From: Chryseobacterium polytrichastri
Lineage (GTDB): Bacteria; Bacteroidota; Bacteroidia; Flavobacteriales; Weeksellaceae
DNA: 64,000 nt
Direction of reading: 5' to 3'
Assembly (NCBI RefSeq): GCF_900142445.1
Contig: NZ_FRAV01000011.1
Location: forward strand, 59,873-123,872
Shown here: in pieces, positions 19,769 to 28,315 of the stretch
Numbering within the stretch: position 1 is the stretch's first letter
Layout: each line of letters starts with the position of its first letter
Made by a program: the position numbers and the translations under genes
Notes under the pieces: generated by a model
The model's input: the letters and a program-made list of their open reading frames with translations, nothing else
What the model was told of the DNA's origin: nothing
Databases searched by the model: none

Positions 19769-20209
19769 ATGATGAAAAAAATAATGTATTTCGTATTACT
19801 CATTGCTTCTGCAACATTATTTGGACAGAAAAATTCCAATATGAAATTTGCGATTTACAATGACGTGGTGGGAAATGTTAAAATGTTTGATCATTACAAA
19901 AATCAAATAGAAAGTGTTCATGTTTTTAAAACTAAAGCAAACCTTCCTAAAAATTTAAAAAAGTTCGATTTTCTGGCTGATAAAGGATTAATTGAAATCA
20001 AGCTAAAGAAAAATGCAGGAACTCCGGATCTTGTTTCACTTGAAGTACTTAACGAACAATACCAAATACCTAAAGATACCTCGGTATTTATAGAAGGATA
20101 TGAATTTAGTGACACTTCTACTAAGGTTTTTAATGAAATGATTACTAAGATAGATGTGAAAGATGAGAATGGCAAAAAAGCACTATACATCTCTACCACT
20201 TCTCTTTAA
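19769..20209 (+). CDS. Small exported hypothetical protein
   Basis: 146 residues from the ATG at 19769 (MMKKIMYFVLLIASATLFGQ, a good signal peptide); a longer frame from 19685 has a charged N-terminus that would mask the signal. The mature part is lysine-rich with a segment (KFDFLADKGLIEIKLKKN) that suggests a small beta domain. It has no recognisable family. It is 114 bases downstream of the type B surface protein and followed by a strong terminator, so it may be the last gene of that transcript. Confidence 0.7.
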   Translation: MMKKIMYFVLLIASATLFGQKNSNMKFAIYNDVVGNVKMFDHYKNQIESVHVFKTKANLPKNLKKFDFLADKGLIEIKLKKNAGTPDLVSLEVLNEQYQIPKDTSVFIEGYEFSDTSTKVFNEMITKIDVKDENGKKALYISTTSL

Positions 20210-20231
20210 AAGATTTCATTTTAAGTAAAAC

Positions 20232-20264
20232 AAAAAAGGGCACTCCATGGAGTGCCCTTTTTGT
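20232..20264. terminator. Bidirectional rho-independent terminator
   Basis: A near-perfect palindrome AAAAGGGCACTCC/GGAGTGCCCTTTT with A and T runs on either side, 22 bases after the stop of the exported protein. It can also end transcription of the minus-strand gene at 20308. Confidence 0.9.
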
Positions 20265-20307
20265 ATATAATAAAACGATTTATATTAATGATTTTTGAGA
20301 AGGTCTT

Positions 20308-20569
20308 TTAATAATTTTTCTTCATGATATAGGACAATCTGTATCGCAACTGATTATCTCTAAAAACATATACAATCCCAAGAATTATTATTGATACTAT
20401 CAACACTTGAAGAGGAAAATAAGTATATGAAAATATATTAACCACACTATTGTGAAGCACCATCAATTCGGGAAGAATTATTTCTTTATTCTTAAAAATC
20501 AATGAAGTTCCAATCATCAGCATGATAATCATGAAGCTAAAATCTGTATTTCCGATTCATTTTATTCAT
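20308..20569 (-). pseudogene. Small membrane protein, probably frameshifted near its start
   Basis: The open frame from 20532 encodes 74 residues with two hydrophobic segments (MIIMLMIGTSLIF; LQVLIVSIIILGIVYVF) and a basic end (RYRLSYIMKKNY). Upstream, another frame begins at ATG 20569 with MNKMNRKYRF and stops after a TTTT run (20539-20542). Removing one T joins the frames as MNKMNRKYRF-SF-MIIMLMIG, a natural basic start before the first membrane segment. So the gene either carries a one-base insertion or a sequencing error, or the short form is used. No family is recognised. Confidence 0.4.
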
Positions 20570-20781
20570 CAAAATGTAATCAAAAGATAACACAATATAC
20601 ACCACAATAATTCATTAAAATTTTAAACTTAAAATTAAAAAATACACATTTCCACCATACAAAATCAAATCACACAAGAATAATTTCCATGTGTTTCACC
20701 CTCTTAGTAACATATATATTATCTTTTTGTAATATTAAAAAATAAATCTCTTGTTATAGAAATACTTATTTTTTTTATTTA

Positions 20782-20789
20782 TATATTTG
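20782..20789 (+). promoter_or_regulatory. Candidate -7 element for the polyketide operon
   Basis: TATATTTG matches TAnnTTTG on the plus strand. Transcription from it would start near 20797, at the edge of the palindrome, and give an mRNA leader of about 510 bases before the PKS gene. The nearest upstream TTG (20751-20753) is farther than the usual 19-21 bases. Confidence 0.4.
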
Positions 20790-20795
20790 TTTAAT

Positions 20796-20829
20796 ATTAT
20801 CTAAAAATAATCGATTATTTTTAGATAAT
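20796..20829. repeat. 34-bp perfect palindrome
   Basis: Two 15-base arms, starting ATTATCTAAAAATAA, flank a central TCGA with no mismatch. It sits immediately after the candidate -7 element. A perfect palindrome of this length could be an operator for a dimeric regulator or a hairpin at the very 5' end of the mRNA. Confidence 0.75.
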
Positions 20830-21064
20830 TATACCGATTGTACCCGCTTTTTTTTGAGAATAAAAATATAAATAACTGATTTTAACAGTATTTAGACAAT
20901 TCAATTGTTATCATTTGATAATTAACACTAAACTGTCTTTATATTTAAAAATAAAACAACAATTAAACAATTTTATTCCATCATAAATAAACACATGCCA
21001 CTATATTAAAAATATAAGTGTTATGTTTTAGAATATCTCATTAATGTCAATAAACATCGAAGCA

Positions 21065-21181
21065 ATGAAAAATTTCAAACAAATAGCTTTAAAAAAGCTG
21101 GGCAACAATCTTAAACTCAACAACCTCTTGGTTAGCAATAATATCAATATTATTCATATTAAAAACTCCGTGTTAAATTAA
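21065..21181 (+). CDS. Possible 38-residue leader peptide upstream of the PKS gene
   Basis: An ORF beginning MKNFKQIALKKLGNNLKLNN and ending NSVLN, 126 bases before the PKS start. It is basic, rich in Asn/Leu/Ile, and lacks a double-glycine. The first residues loosely recall the MKNLKKL leader of the glycine-rich peptide gene at the other end of the cluster. It could be a regulatory uORF, a small peptide, or chance. The evidence is only position and an ATG-initiated frame in otherwise non-coding DNA. Confidence 0.3.
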   Translation: MKNFKQIALKKLGNNLKLNNLLVSNNINIIHIKNSVLN

Positions 21182-21307
21182 CATAATAATTAAAAATATA
21201 ATAATAACTAACTACTTTACTTTATCATAACAACAATCATTTTTTATGCTGAAAAGTATAAAATCTTGTTATGAAAAACTTCCCTACTACTTCAATATAT
21301 CAACACA

Positions 21308-24300
21308 ATGAAAAACTTGACTATTATTGGATTAACTCCATTTGAAAAACCGGACGTCAACCTTATGCTTACATTGCATCAGGCTGGTGCATTTCCCATC
21401 CTAAGTTTAGGACATGAGCTAACGACTGCACAGGCAGCGCTGAATGAACTAGCCAAGATGGATATACCGTCGTATGGTATTTGCTATCCTAATGATCAAC
21501 TTACATCACTTCAAATTCCTGAAAAAGTAAAATTTGCAATACTTCCATTTGGAACTACGTTCAATTCCAACCCAGAGGTGTCCCTTATTTATCAGGTAAC
21601 CAGCTTAGATCAAGCAAGAGAAGCCGAACAATCGGGCGCAAAAGGAATCATTATAAAAGGAAATGAAACAGGCGGGCTTATCGGCTACGAATCAACTTTT
21701 ATCTTATTTCAGCGCATTATTAAAGAAATCAAAACCATCCCTGTTTGGGTACAAGGAGGAATCGGACTTCATACTGCAGCAGCGGTAAAAGCGTTGGGAG
21801 CAACTGGTATTGTTTTGGACAGTCAACTTGCTTTATTCCCGGAAAGTTCTGTTCCAAAAGACATCAAAGATCTCTGTTCAAAACTTAATGGAACTGAAAC
21901 TAAAATCATAGCCAATCATCGTGTATTGGTGAGACCCAACTCTCCTGCGTTACCCGAAAATATAACCGCTGAAGATCTTAGAAAACACTTTACAGATCTT
22001 GACATCACTAAGAGTTATATCCCAATGGGTCAAGACATTTCATTGGCAACAGACCTGTATGAAGACTTCAAAAATCTAAAGAAAATGGTTTTTGGATTCA
22101 AAGAAGCCATGTATGGTCATTTGAAGCAGGCAAAAGTTCTTCAGGTTATCAATCAGGATAATATTTTAGCTAAAGAATTAGGTTTAAAATATCCTATAGC
22201 CCAAGGGCCAATGACCCGTGTAAGCGATGTTCCGGCATTCGCCAACGCCGTAGCAGAAGCAGGTGCTTTACCTTTTGTTGCTTTATCTTTATTAAAAGGT
22301 CAACAGGCGAAAGCTTTGGTAATGGATACTAAAAAATTAGCTGGCGAAAAAACATGGGGTGTGGGAATTTTAGGATTTGCCCCTCAGGAATTAAGAGAAG
22401 AACAAACTTCATATATATTAGAAGCTAAACCTCCCGTTGTATTGATTGCCGGAGGAAGACCAGCCCAAGCAAAAGTATTTGAAAAAGCAGGAATAAAAAC
22501 ATTTTTACATGTTCCCTCTCCCGCTTTATTAGATATTTTCTTGAAAGAAGGTGCTACCAACTTTATCTTCGAAGGACGTGAATGTGGCGGTCACGTGGGC
22601 CCACTTTCAAGTACAGTTCTTTGGGAAAAACAAATCGAACGTATCTTAAAAGAAGAACATCCTGAAAACATCAGCGTATTTTTTGCAGGAGGAATTCACA
22701 ATGATTTTTCAACCGCTTTCGTTTCCATCATGGCTGCTCCATTAGCGGCAAGAGGTGTAAAAGTTGGCGTATTAATAGGAACTGCTTATCTCTATACCCA
22801 AGAGGCAGTTACTTGTGGTGCCATTCAGGAAGAATTCCAAGTACAGGCTTTACAGGCAGAAGAAACGGTTTTATTAGAAACCGCTCCGGGACACGAAACC
22901 AGATGTTTAGACACTGCATTTGCTCAACATTTTAATAATGAAAAAGCCAAGCTTACAGCTGCAGGAACAGATAAAAAAGAAATCTGGGAAAAGCTCGAAA
23001 AATTAAACGTAGGTCGTTTAAGAATTGCCGCAAAAGGTGTAGAACGCCAAGGCGATCAATTGGTTACCATTCCCAAAGAAGAACAACTGGATTTAGGCAT
23101 GTACATGATCGGACAGGTTGCTACCATGCATGAAAAAGTCATCACCTTAGATGAACTTCATCAGAATGTGAGTATAGATAATCATCAATATATTCAAAAT
23201 GCAGCATTACCCGAAGAACCAACATCCAGCGAAAAAGCATTGGATATTGCGATTGTCGGTATGGAATGTATTTTCCCTGATGCAAAAAATTTAGAAGAAT
23301 ATTGGCGTAATATTATTTTAGGAAAAGACAGTGTAACAGAAGTTCCGGACGAAAGATGGAATAAAGAACTGTATTATCACCCAGACTCCAACGAGTCAGA
23401 TGTCTCTCACTCAAAATGGGGCGGATTTATTCCTAAAATTGATTTCGATCCTTTAGAATTTGGAATTCCACCACAGTCTCTTGCTGCCATTGAACCTACG
23501 CAATTGCTAACCTTATTGGTTGCCAAACGTGCGATGGAAAATGCGGGCTATGGTGACAAACATACAAACAGAGAAAATATTTCTGTAATTATTGGTGCTG
23601 AAGGTGGAAATGACCTTGCCAACAGTTACAGTTTCAGAGGATTTTATAAACAAGTTTTCGGAGAACTTCATCAAGAAGTTAAAGAAGCATTTCCGCATAC
23701 TACAGAAGATTCATTCCCTGGTATTTTAGCGAATGTTATCGCAGGAAGAATTACTAACCGTTTGGATCTTGGCGGAAGAAATTATACTGTAGATGCAGCG
23801 TGCGCTTCTTCTCTGGCAGCTCTTGAATTGGCATGTCAGGAATTGATCTTAAATAAATCTGACATGGTTCTTGCGGGCGGAGCAGATTTACATAACGGAA
23901 TCAATGATTACCTCATGTTCTCCAGCACTCATGCCCTTTCCAGAAAAGGAAGATGTGCAACCTTCGACAGTGACGCAGACGGAATTGCCCTTGGTGAAGG
24001 TGTTGCTATTTTAGTGTTAAAAAGATATGAAGACGCTGTTCGTGATGGCGACCGTATTTACTCTGTGATCAAAGGAGTTGGAGGATCTAGTGATGGTAAG
24101 GCTTTAGGTCTTACTGCTCCGAGAAAAATCGGTCAGGTAAGAGCATTGGAGCGTGCATACGCCCAAGCAGGCATTAGTCCAGCATCCGTTGGATTGGTCG
24201 AAGCCCACGGAACAGGAACTGTGGTTGGAGATAAAACTGAATTAAGTGCATTGACGAATTTATTCAGTCGTTCAGGGGCATTGCCGGGACAAACTCATTT

Positions 24301-27300
24301 AGGTTCTGTAAAAACACAAATCGGACATACAAAATGTGCCGCAGGATTGGCAGGATTAATTAAAGCTTCGTTAGCAGTTTATCACGGAGTAAAACCTCCT
24401 ACCCTTCATTTACAGCATCCTAACGCGTATTACAACGCTCAAACCAGTCCATTTGCTTTTTATGCAGAAAGTGGATTATGGAGCGAGAAAAACCGTTATG
24501 CAGGCATCAGTGCTTTTGGATTTGGGGGAACTAATTTCCATGCTGTCATTGCCAATCATCCTAAACAAGATGATTCTGCGGTATTGCAATCTTGGCCTTC
24601 GGAATTATTTGTATTCCGTGGAGATACGTATGATGAGGCTAAAATTCAATTAAATCAAATTAAATCTTTACTCGAAGTAAACGATACTATTTCATTAAAG
24701 AACATTGCTTACAGTTTAGCCGTTAGTTCAGAAAAACAAGTTCAGTTAAGCATTGTTGCGGACACCACTGAACATTTGATGATGAACATCGAATTGGCAC
24801 TTTCCGGAATTGAAAGCAAAGACACTTTCACTGTCAATAAGAGAGACGGTAAAGTAGCGTTTTTATTCCCTGGACAAGGCAGTCAAAGAATCAATATGGT
24901 TCGTGACCTGTTTGTTGCTTTCCCTGAAATGCGAAAACTAATCAATTCATATCCCGAATTGGAAAAAGTAGTTTTCCCTTCCACTACTTTTAACGAAGCA
25001 ACATTAAAACAGCAAAAAGAAACCATTAAAGATACCCGATTAGCACAACCTCTTTTAGGAATTGTTGATCTTGCTTTAGCTAAACTTCTACAATCTATTG
25101 GGATCGTTCCGGATATGTTGGCGGGTCACAGTTATGGAGAATTGCCTGCTTTATGTTTTGCTGGGGTTTTCGAAGAAGAAAAATTGGTTGATTTAAGTAT
25201 CAAAAGAGCGCAATCCATTTTAGACTCAGTAGAAGGAGGTGATCCAGGAACAATGATCGCAGTAAGCTCAACCCGAGAAAATCTACAGCCTATTTTAGAT
25301 ACCGTTGAAGGTTGTTATCCTGTCAATTACAATGCACCAACGCAATGTGTGGTTGCAGGAAGTACAGAAGCCATCAACAAATTAATGGAAATCCTTAAAC
25401 AGGAACGTATTTCTGCTAAAAAACTGGAAGTTGCATGTGCCTTCCACAGTCCTTTATTAGCTAAATCTAAAGGTTTATACGAAACCGTTTTACAAGATGT
25501 TTCTTTCGAAGAAATGCAGATTCCGGTTTGGTCGAATACAACAGCCACAACTTATCCGACGGCAGTTTCAGAAATAAAAGAAAGACTCACGAACCACTTG
25601 GTACAGCCTGTACGATTTGTAGAAGAACTTCAAGCGATGTACGAAGACGGCGCAAGAATCTTTATCGAAGTTGGCCCAGGAAAAGTATTGGCAGGATTAA
25701 CCAAATCTTGTTTAGATAAAGAACACCTAACGCTTTCTGTAGAAGACAGTAATGGGAATAAATTGACTTATCTGCTTTCTATGCTGGCTCAATATTTAGG
25801 AACGGGTCGCCATTTTAATATTGCTAAACTTTTCGAAGGTCGTAATGTTCAGGTAATTCAAATTGATCAACCTGAATTATACAAGAAAAGCCCTGCCATC
25901 TGGCGCGTAAACGGACAAGCTGCACATCCAACAAACGGATCATTGCCTGCCAATGGTGCATTACCAATCATAACTCCAATTCAAATGAACAACTTTACGA
26001 ATAATCAAGCTCCTGTGATTGAAACTCAATCTAATACCGAACGTATGTTGCAGGAATATTTAAACAGCATGCAACTCATGATACAGGCGCAACGTGATGT
26101 GATGCTTACGTTCTTGGGACAAAATCCTCAAGTAAGCCCTGCTCCTGTTTATGTTTCACAAATTCCGGCTCATTCAAACGGCCATGCACCAATCATCTCT
26201 ACTCCTTTAAATGACGGTGTTGAAAAAACGGTTATTATTCCTGTAAAACAAGCTCCGACAAAGGATATCAAAACATTATTGCTTCAGGTTGTAAGTGATA
26301 AAACAGGCTATCCTCACGAAATGTTAGGCATGGAAATGGACTTGGAGGCTGATTTAAGTATTGATTCAATTAAACGAGTTGAAATCATTGGTACACTAAA
26401 AGCTGAACTAGGTTCTTTCTCCTCAAATAGCGCAAATGAAGATACCATCATGGAGCAATTGGCTTCGATAAAAACCTTAAATGGTTTGGTTTCTTGGCTA
26501 ACAGAATATTCCGGAGCATCAAAAACTTCAGAAAATGTTACACCTGTAGAAACAACAGCTTCAACAGCTCAAAATAAATCTGCATTTTCTCTTGAAGAGC
26601 TTCAGACAGCCATTCTGGATATTGTAAGCGAAAAAACAGGATATCCGAAAGAAATGCTAGGTTTAGACCTTGATTTGGAAGCAGATTTAAGCATCGATTC
26701 CATCAAACGTATGGAAATCATTGGTGAGCTTAAAACTAAAATCGGTTTCGGTCAAGATCTAGAACAAGCAGATGATTTAATGGAAAAATTAGCTGCCATC
26801 AAAACATTGAGCGGATTAGCTTCTTGGATCAATGAAATGAGCGGAAATAACACTCCAGAACCTATTCAGAATTTACTATCCCGTCTTCGATTTGATTTAA
26901 CGCCAACTGATGTTTCTTTAATCGAAAATAACGAAATCCTGCAAGGAAAACGTTTTGCGATCACTCAAGACAACAGCAACCAAAATTTGGCTATCAAAAA
27001 TGCCCTTGAAAAACATGGAGCAATCGCTGAGTTGGTGGATATAGATAAAGATCTCACGAATTTCGACGGATTAATTATTCTTGATTTATTCTCATCAGCC
27101 GTAAAGCAGAATATTATTGATCATGTTGATTTAATTAAAAGATTAGACCTTGATAAAGCTCAATGGATTTATTTGATTTCAGATATTCCGGCACACGTTC
27201 AGGAGCTTACAGACACTACTCTTTTACGTCATTACAAAGGTTATCCGGGGTTTTTCAAAAGCTTAGCAAGAGAGTTTGAAAACACGAATTGCAGATTAAT

Positions 27301-28297
27301 CAGCTTAAACTCTCCTCAACAGGTAGATCAAATTGCTGATATCATTTTAAAAGAAATATTAACAACCGATAAACCCTCTGAAGTCATTTACAAAAATGAC
27401 CAAAGACATAAAATAAACATCATCCCATCGCCTTTGGCAACAGGATTGAGCGAAGCACACATTCAATTAGATAAAGATTCAGTTGTTTTAGTTCTTGGAG
27501 GCGCACAGGGAATTACTTCAGAACTTGCAAAACATATGTCACAGGCTTATCCGTGTACTTATATTTTGGTGGGAAGATCAGAAGACCCTAGAAATCAAGC
27601 AATAAATAAAGATTTAGAAGTAATGAAAACCAAGGAAGAAATAAGAGCCTATCTTATCAAATCCGGACAATTCACTTCACCTTCTGAAATCGAAAAAGAA
27701 ACGATAAAAGTATTCAAAAACAATCAGATCCTGCGTACCATCCGCGATATGGAACAAATGGGAAATACAATTGTTTACCAATCATTAGACCTTTGTGATG
27801 AAGACGGATTATCTGAATTAATCAATTCGATTTATGAAAAATACAACCGTTTAGACGGGGTAATTCATGGGGCTGGTCTTTTGGAAGATAAATTATTCAA
27901 ACAAAAAACAACAAGTTCTTTCGGACGTGTATTTGATACTAAAGTAAAACCACTTCGTGTATTGGCAGAAAAACTTCGTACAGATTGCCAGTTTGTGGTG
28001 CTATTCTCAAGCATTGCTTCAGTTTACGGGAACAAAGGTCAGACCGATTATGCTGCTGCTAACTCTGTATTGGATGATTATGCAAACGCTTTAAATAAAA
28101 AATTAAAAGGAAAAGTAATTTCCATCAACTGGGGTCCTTGGAAAGGTGCCGGAATGGTTTCATCAACACTGGAAACAGAATATGAACGCCGAGGTATTTC
28201 TTTAATTCCATTGGAGCAAGGAAAGGAAATTTTCCTGAATGAAATAAAATACGGAACTGAAAGTCAGGTATTGATCATGTCCGGAAATAATTGGTAA
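21308..28297 (+). CDS. Iterative type I polyketide/PUFA-like synthase, ER-ER-KS-AT-ACP-ACP-KR
   Basis: 2329 residues. Domains: two tandem nitronate-monooxygenase/PfaD-type enoyl reductases (about 1-230 and 285-600); ketosynthase from about 645 (IAIVGMECIFP; active Cys832 in DAACASSLAALE; EAHGTG; GHTKCAAG); acyltransferase from about 1183 (FPGQGSQ; Ser1274 in GHSYGE; AFHSP); two ACPs, each with LSIDSIKR, the PUFA-type carrier signature (Ser1687, Ser1798); ketoreductase from about 2059 (LGGAQGI; SSIASVYGNKGQTDYAAAN, Tyr2248). The second ER keeps GGH (His429), while the first has GGL (Leu124) and may be inactive. The first gene of a tightly spaced operon. It builds a polyketide or fatty chain with the partner PKS. 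The product is unknown. Confidence 0.9.
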   Translation: MKNLTIIGLTPFEKPDVNLMLTLHQAGAFPILSLGHELTTAQAALNELAKMDIPSYGICYPNDQLTSLQIPEKVKFAILPFGTTFNSNPEVSLIYQVTSLDQAREAEQSGAKGIIIKGNETGGLIGYESTFILFQRIIKEIKTIPVWVQGGIGLHTAAAVKALGATGIVLDSQLALFPESSVPKDIKDLCSKLNGTETKIIANHRVLVRPNSPALPENITAEDLRKHFTDLDITKSYIPMGQDISLATDLYEDFKNLKKMVFGFKEAMYGHLKQAKVLQVINQDNILAKELGLKYPIAQGPMTRVSDVPAFANAVAEAGALPFVALSLLKGQQAKALVMDTKKLAGEKTWGVGILGFAPQELREEQTSYILEAKPPVVLIAGGRPAQAKVFEKAGIKTFLHVPSPALLDIFLKEGATNFIFEGRECGGHVGPLSSTVLWEKQIERILKEEHPENISVFFAGGIHNDFSTAFVSIMAAPLAARGVKVGVLIGTAYLYTQEAVTCGAIQEEFQVQALQAEETVLLETAPGHETRCLDTAFAQHFNNEKAKLTAAGTDKKEIWEKLEKLNVGRLRIAAKGVERQGDQLVTIPKEEQLDLGMYMIGQVATMHEKVITLDELHQNVSIDNHQYIQNAALPEEPTSSEKALDIAIVGMECIFPDAKNLEEYWRNIILGKDSVTEVPDERWNKELYYHPDSNESDVSHSKWGGFIPKIDFDPLEFGIPPQSLAAIEPTQLLTLLVAKRAMENAGYGDKHTNRENISVIIGAEGGNDLANSYSFRGFYKQVFGELHQEVKEAFPHTTEDSFPGILANVIAGRITNRLDLGGRNYTVDAACASSLAALELACQELILNKSDMVLAGGADLHNGINDYLMFSSTHALSRKGRCATFDSDADGIALGEGVAILVLKRYEDAVRDGDRIYSVIKGVGGSSDGKALGLTAPRKIGQVRALERAYAQAGISPASVGLVEAHGTGTVVGDKTELSALTNLFSRSGALPGQTHLGSVKTQIGHTKCAAGLAGLIKASLAVYHGVKPPTLHLQHPNAYYNAQTSPFAFYAESGLWSEKNRYAGISAFGFGGTNFHAVIANHPKQDDSAVLQSWPSELFVFRGDTYDEAKIQLNQIKSLLEVNDTISLKNIAYSLAVSSEKQVQLSIVADTTEHLMMNIELALSGIESKDTFTVNKRDGKVAFLFPGQGSQRINMVRDLFVAFPEMRKLINSYPELEKVVFPSTTFNEATLKQQKETIKDTRLAQPLLGIVDLALAKLLQSIGIVPDMLAGHSYGELPALCFAGVFEEEKLVDLSIKRAQSILDSVEGGDPGTMIAVSSTRENLQPILDTVEGCYPVNYNAPTQCVVAGSTEAINKLMEILKQERISAKKLEVACAFHSPLLAKSKGLYETVLQDVSFEEMQIPVWSNTTATTYPTAVSEIKERLTNHLVQPVRFVEELQAMYEDGARIFIEVGPGKVLAGLTKSCLDKEHLTLSVEDSNGNKLTYLLSMLAQYLGTGRHFNIAKLFEGRNVQVIQIDQPELYKKSPAIWRVNGQAAHPTNGSLPANGALPIITPIQMNNFTNNQAPVIETQSNTERMLQEYLNSMQLMIQAQRDVMLTFLGQNPQVSPAPVYVSQIPAHSNGHAPIISTPLNDGVEKTVIIPVKQAPTKDIKTLLLQVVSDKTGYPHEMLGMEMDLEADLSIDSIKRVEIIGTLKAELGSFSSNSANEDTIMEQLASIKTLNGLVSWLTEYSGASKTSENVTPVETTASTAQNKSAFSLEELQTAILDIVSEKTGYPKEMLGLDLDLEADLSIDSIKRMEIIGELKTKIGFGQDLEQADDLMEKLAAIKTLSGLASWINEMSGNNTPEPIQNLLSRLRFDLTPTDVSLIENNEILQGKRFAITQDNSNQNLAIKNALEKHGAIAELVDIDKDLTNFDGLIILDLFSSAVKQNIIDHVDLIKRLDLDKAQWIYLISDIPAHVQELTDTTLLRHYKGYPGFFKSLAREFENTNCRLISLNSPQQVDQIADIILKEILTTDKPSEVIYKNDQRHKINIIPSPLATGLSEAHIQLDKDSVVLVLGGAQGITSELAKHMSQAYPCTYILVGRSEDPRNQAINKDLEVMKTKEEIRAYLIKSGQFTSPSEIEKETIKVFKNNQILRTIRDMEQMGNTIVYQSLDLCDEDGLSELINSIYEKYNRLDGVIHGAGLLEDKLFKQKTTSSFGRVFDTKVKPLRVLAEKLRTDCQFVVLFSSIASVYGNKGQTDYAAANSVLDDYANALNKKLKGKVISINWGPWKGAGMVSSTLETEYERRGISLIPLEQGKEIFLNEIKYGTESQVLIMSGNNW

Positions 28298-28315
28298 TCT
28301 CTGTATATAGTAGAT

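Larger units (their letters stand above)
20570..21064. other. Long AT-rich leader region upstream of the polyketide operon
   Basis: About 500 bases with no protein gene on either strand. It contains a TATATTTG element (20782-20789) followed by a 34-bp perfect palindrome, described separately. Confidence 0.6.

Noticed and set aside
21271..21345. 24-codon ORF beginning MKNFPTTSIY that overlaps the PKS start in another frame
   Set aside because: It is very short and overlaps the better start at 21308; nothing supports its translation beyond an ATG.
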